From NCBI RefSeq assembly GCF_030433435.1, contig NZ_JANRHH010000037.1:62001-126000 (forward strand): DNA of 64,000 nucleotides, read 5' to 3'. A program made the translations under genes and the position numbers. The stretch comes from Polycladomyces subterraneus (GTDB lineage Bacteria > Bacillota > Bacilli > Thermoactinomycetales > JIR-001). Numbering within the stretch: the stretch's first letter is position 1; every line of letters begins with the position of its first letter. Under the pieces are notes generated by a model. The model searched no databases. It was not told the origin of the DNA and was given only the letters and a program-made list of their open reading frames with translations. Of this stretch, positions 61,161 to 64,000 are shown one piece after another.

Positions 61161-61373
61161 ATGGAGATCAAACAGACAATAGAGATGGAAGCGCCGATTG
61201 ATAGTGTATTCCAGTTCGTAACCAGCTTAGAGAAAACGATGAAACACTACCCGGAATTCAAGGAAATGCATTGTGATCAATTTGAAAAAAGGGGGAACCA
61301 TTTTTGCCACAGGTATGGGTTGGGCGGTTTAGACTGGCGTGAAGTGAAAGTTAATAGAGTTATATCTTGGTAG
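61161..61373 (+). pseudogene. Truncated SRPBCC-family (polyketide cyclase-like) protein
   Basis: About 70 codons: MEIKQTIEMEAPIDSVFQFV, then SLEKTMKHYPEFKEMHC, FCHRYGLGGLDWREVKV and a stop. The start matches SRPBCC ligand-binding proteins, but these need about 140 residues, so the C-terminal half is missing. SD weak. Probably a broken gene. Confidence 0.5.
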
Positions 61374-61409
61374 TCTCGATGTCGATGTTGATGTGTATGA
61401 GCCCCATGT

Positions 61410-61931
61410 TTAACAGGTACCGGGCGGATCGCTCAGGGAATGCTCTCCCTCCCGCCATCGGATGAAACGCGCCGGATTGCCCGCGACAAACGCTCCCGCC
61501 GGGACATCCTTCGTCACGACCGAGCCGGCGCCGACCACCGCCCGATCTCCGATCCGTACCCCCGGCAGGATGGTGGTGTTGGCGCCGATCATCACATGAT
61601 CACCGATCTCCACATCGCCGATCCGATACTCCTCTACCAGATATTCATGTGTTAACAGGGTCGTGTTGTAGCCGATGATCGTGTTGTTACCGATACGAAT
61701 CCGTTCAGGGAACAAGACATCTACCACCACTTTGAGTGCTAGGGCGGTTTTATCGCCAATCCGCATCCCCAAGAATGTTCGGTATACCCAGTTTTTAAAG
61801 CCGAGGTGCGGATTGTATCGATTCAATTCACCAATGACCACATTGCGCAATACCTTCCAAAAGGAAACCGTCCGGTATAGTTGCCACAGAGCATTGCTGC
61901 CCTTGACGGGAAAACGTTCCGTACGCCGCAA
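61410..61931 (-). CDS. Left-handed beta-helix acetyltransferase (YvoF/maltose O-acetyltransferase type)
   Basis: About 173 residues. N-terminal helices (GSNALWQLYRTVSFWKVLRN) lead to hexapeptide repeats: RIRIGNNTIIGYNTTLLTHEY, YRIGDVEIGDHVMIGANTTILPGVRIGDRAVVGAGSVVTKDVPAGAFVAGNPARFI. The His in LTHEY is the usual catalytic residue. It acetylates a hydroxyl or amine using acetyl-CoA. TTG at 61929-61931 with AAAGGGGGAG is preferred over the earlier TTG that lies inside the SD. It follows ppaX on the same strand, as yvoF does in Bacillus. Confidence 0.88.
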   Translation of the reverse strand: MRRTERFPVKGSNALWQLYRTVSFWKVLRNVVIGELNRYNPHLGFKNWVYRTFLGMRIGDKTALALKVVVDVLFPERIRIGNNTIIGYNTTLLTHEYLVEEYRIGDVEIGDHVMIGANTTILPGVRIGDRAVVGAGSVVTKDVPAGAFVAGNPARFIRWREGEHSLSDPPGTC

Positions 61932-62171
61932 ATTCGCTCCCCCTTTGCCCAAGTCCTACGGATAGCCGCTGTCTCCCGCTTTCCTTACGATCTCGGTGTC
62001 CTTTTCCCCCAACACCCGCATATTTCCAATTGCTTCGGGTGGCCGGTTTCCTCTCTCTTAATCACTGCATTCAAAAGGCACTCATGCCGAAACCGGATCC
62101 CCCTTACTCGCATCTGCAGATGAACGGATACACTCTGTCCCTTCTTCTGGAAGTCAGTCTTTTACACAAGA
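61932..62171. other. Gap between acetyltransferase gene and ppaX
   Basis: 240 bases. On the minus strand a 58-codon stop-to-stop frame (e.g. GQSVSVHLQMRVRGIRF) exists without a start and SD; I do not call it. Nothing else seen. Confidence 0.35.
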
Positions 62172-62834
62172 TCAGGATGTCCCTTTCGAACCGATTCCGG
62201 CCAAAGGCAACAAATCCTCCGGCGAATCCAGCACGTAATCCGGTTCCAACGCTTTCAATTCCACCGGATCATGCATACTCCAACCCACCAGCGCAGAAGC
62301 CACTCCGGCTCGCTTGCCCGCCATCAGGTCGTATTTGCTGTCTCCGACCATCAATGTTCGATCAGGTTTCCCGTGAAGCCGTTTCATCGCTGTCAATACA
62401 GGATCGGGGTGCGGCTTGGCCTTCTCCGTTTCGCCAAAACAAATCACGGTCTGCATCAGTTTCTCCACTCCCAGCAACCGCAATCCCATCTCGGCCGTCT
62501 TGCGCTGTTTGTTGGTGACGACCCCCATTTTCACACCCGCGTCCGCCAGAAGATGCAGAACCTCCACCACACCAGGAAATGCACTCGCATACTCGTCGTG
62601 GTGTTGGATATTGTGCTCCCGATAGGTATGTACCATCACCTCGGCTTGATCCGGGTCAAACCGACGCATCTGATCGATAAGTGGTTCCCCCATGTACCGG
62701 ATGACGTCTTCGCGAGTGTATTTCCCCGGACAATGCCGTTCCAACGTGTGCATGAACGATGCGAGAATCAGTTCGTGTGTGTTGATCAACGTGCCATCCA
62801 AGTCAAACAGCATGACGGTATACCGTTTGGTCAC
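62172..62834 (-). CDS. ppaX: Pyrophosphatase PpaX (HAD hydrolase)
   Basis: 220 residues. HAD motif I VMLFDLDGTLINTHEL, motif II VVTNKQRKTAEMGL, motif III AKPHPDPVLTAM, motif IV TLMVGDSKYDLMAGKRAG. PpaX hydrolyses the pyrophosphate that HPrK makes when dephosphorylating Ser46 of HPr/Crh. It lies between lgt and the yvoF-like gene, as in Bacillus hprK-lgt-yvoD-ppaX-yvoF. GTG at 62832-62834 is 9 nt after AAAGGGGG; the ATG 3 codons earlier abuts the SD and is less likely. Confidence 0.92.
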   Translation of the reverse strand: MTKRYTVMLFDLDGTLINTHELILASFMHTLERHCPGKYTREDVIRYMGEPLIDQMRRFDPDQAEVMVHTYREHNIQHHDEYASAFPGVVEVLHLLADAGVKMGVVTNKQRKTAEMGLRLLGVEKLMQTVICFGETEKAKPHPDPVLTAMKRLHGKPDRTLMVGDSKYDLMAGKRAGVASALVGWSMHDPVELKALEPDYVLDSPEDLLPLAGIGSKGTS

Positions 62835-62948
62835 CTGGTTCATCCCCCTTTGTAAAAAAGACTCGCTCCGCTTGGAGCGAGCGAGACTGTTGCCAAAAAC
62901 CCTGCGGATGAGCCATATCCCTGATCGAGTTCCCCGCGGCATGAATCT

Positions 62949-63190
62949 AGGGCGTGTCTGGTCATTCCGTAAGGGAGCAATGGTTTCCCAGGAGAGCGAC
63001 TGACCAAGCCCTGAATGAGCGAATACTCGGGAAGCACAGGATTGAAATCGCGGCCAATTTCCTCAAAGCGAAGCGTACTTTGCCCACGACCTGCGCTGAT
63101 CGGGTCGGAGCGGTCATCATCTGCTTCCCTGCATGGCATAGGTGGAGCGAGCCGGGAAAACGATGCGGGCAGTATTCACCAGACACACCC
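62949..63190 (-). repeat. MITE-like dispersed element, copy 3 (best preserved)
   Basis: 242 bp with terminal inverted repeats AGGGCGTGTCTGGT at the left and ACCAGACACACCC at the right (12 of 13 matching as inverted copies). Relative to copies 1 and 2 it is inverted; its complement contains GTTTTCCCGGCTCGCTCCACC and AAAGTACGCTTCGC. No open frame. It is inserted in the ppaX-lgt gap. Confidence 0.8.
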
Positions 63191-63258
63191 AAGTTCAAGA
63201 TTGTGGGTCCAATTGACAGGTTCATCGTCGCTAATAACCGGGTCCCGTATCGCGCAGA

Positions 63259-64000
63259 TTACTCCGCCCGGCTGACAGATGCGTCGGTGATCTCCGCCTT
63301 CGAAAGATACGGTTCCGTATTTCCTCGCATCCGCCGAACGACGATCAACAGGATACCGGCCAACACCAACGTGACACTGACCAACTGGGCGATGCGAATG
63401 TTGCCGTCCATCATCATGCCCGGTGTGAACTTCACCGTCATCGGAGTCCAAAGCAGATTGAGCAGGTGAGCGAGCCAGTCCGGTCCATTGAACGTCAGGC
63501 TGTCCGTACGCAGTCCCTCGATGAAGAAACGGCCCATCGAATACCAGATCAGATAGCTGAAAAAGACTTCACCCCGCCGCGGATTCCATCTCTGAAGGAG
63601 AAACAGCAGGAGAAAGCCGACAAAATCCCAGATGGATTCATATAAGAATGTCGGATGGTAATAGACGCCTTGAATGTTCATCTGCTGGATGATCCAGTCA
63701 GGCAAGTGCAGGCTCTGCAAAAATGCGAGACTGACCGGCGAGCCGTGCGCCTCCTGGTTGATGAAATTGCCCCACCGGCCGATCGCTTGTCCCAAAATAA
63801 TACTGGGTGCCACGATGTCGGCAAGATGGAGATAGCGTACCGCCTTTTTTTTCACGAAGAAATAACCGGCAATCAATGCGCCGATCAATCCGCCATGGAT
63901 GGCCAACCCGCCTTTCCACACAGCGATGATGTCGGCCGGGTGCAGGGCGTAATAATCCCATTCAAACAGCACGTAATACAGACGCGCGCCGACGATCGCG
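63259..64000 (-). CDS. lgt: Phosphatidylglycerol--prolipoprotein diacylglyceryl transferase, 5' end outside window
   Basis: About 247 C-terminal codons; the start lies beyond the right edge. Visible: [36 protein letters not shown] (conserved HGG), IAPSIILGQ-type [24 protein letters not shown] (the Lgt signature with catalytic Arg and the Asn), [16 protein letters not shown] and [15 protein letters not shown]. It attaches diacylglycerol to lipobox Cys of lipoproteins such as those at 1-620 and 46148-46534. It is an integral membrane enzyme. Confidence 0.96.
   Translation of the reverse strand, partial: AIVGARLYYVLFEWDYYALHPADIIAVWKGGLAIHGGLIGALIAGYFFVKKKAVRYLHLADIVAPSIILGQAIGRWGNFINQEAHGSPVSLAFLQSLHLPDWIIQQMNIQGVYYHPTFLYESIWDFVGFLLLFLLQRWNPRRGEVFFSYLIWYSMGRFFIEGLRTDSLTFNGPDWLAHLLNLLWTPMTVKFTPGMMMDGNIRIAQLVSVTLVLAGILLIVVRRMRGNTEPYLSKAEITDASVSRAE

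Overview
The window looks like a chromosomal segment of a Gram-positive, endospore-forming Firmicute of the Bacillales, of moderately high GC. A Thermoactinomycetaceae-type thermophile is my best guess, but this is inferred from gene content and order, not proven. The evidence is conserved Bacillus-type gene order: cggR-gapA-pgk-tpiA-gpmI-eno, secG-esterase-rnr-smpB-ssrA, NUDIX-rapZ-glmR-whiA-crh and ppaX-lgt. There are also SD-rich start sites of the AGGAGG type, a CtsR-type operator at clpP, and a YheC/YheD-type ATP-grasp gene of the kind found in spore formers. Most genes lie on the minus strand.

Layout. 1-9.1 kb is an accessory region: the 5' part of an ehuB-like solute-binding gene, a secreted phytase-like esterase, an alpha/beta hydrolase, tRNA-Ala, an intact 6-phospho-beta-glucosidase preceded by the wreck of its PTS genes, a secreted PIG-L deacetylase and a cytochrome P450. 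9.3-12.2 kb holds a YheC/D ATP-grasp gene between an intact tRNA-Thr and a tRNA-Thr relic, with decayed internal duplications. 12.2-18.5 kb is the trans-translation and RNA-decay block (ssrA, smpB, rnr), two paralogous carboxylesterases, an orphan 5S rRNA with its own promoter and terminator, and secG. 19.0-26.2 kb is the glycolytic operon with its repressor CggR, followed by rpoN. 27.9-29.2 kb carries tRNA-Arg and clpP on the plus strand, then a MITE-like repeat and a microprotein.

29.2-34.7 kb holds tsaA, a cupin dioxygenase, a cyclase-family hydrolase, zwf and membrane proteins. 34.8-45.9 kb is the carbon and cell-wall control cluster: crh/HPr-like, whiA, glmR, rapZ, glucokinase and NUDIX, then a CBS protein, trxB, a thioredoxin-like gene, a TPR protein, prs and a SpoU methyltransferase. 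46.7-53.1 kb is a compact histidine operon, hisZGDBHAF-IE, without hisC. 53.3-56.5 kb has an NTP pyrophosphatase, microproteins and pyrD. 56.5-61 kb is a large SwrC-like RND exporter with a TetR regulator. 61-64 kb is a yvoF-like acetyltransferase, ppaX and the 3' part of lgt at the edge.

The most unusual items are a dispersed repeat of about 215-242 bp with inverted ends (three copies), the decayed tRNA-Thr/ATP-grasp duplication, the self-contained orphan 5S gene, two genes whose best-placed start codon is ATT, a Crh-position protein that keeps His15, and an attenuator-like terminator in the prs leader. I saw no CRISPR array, phage or obvious novel defence system.
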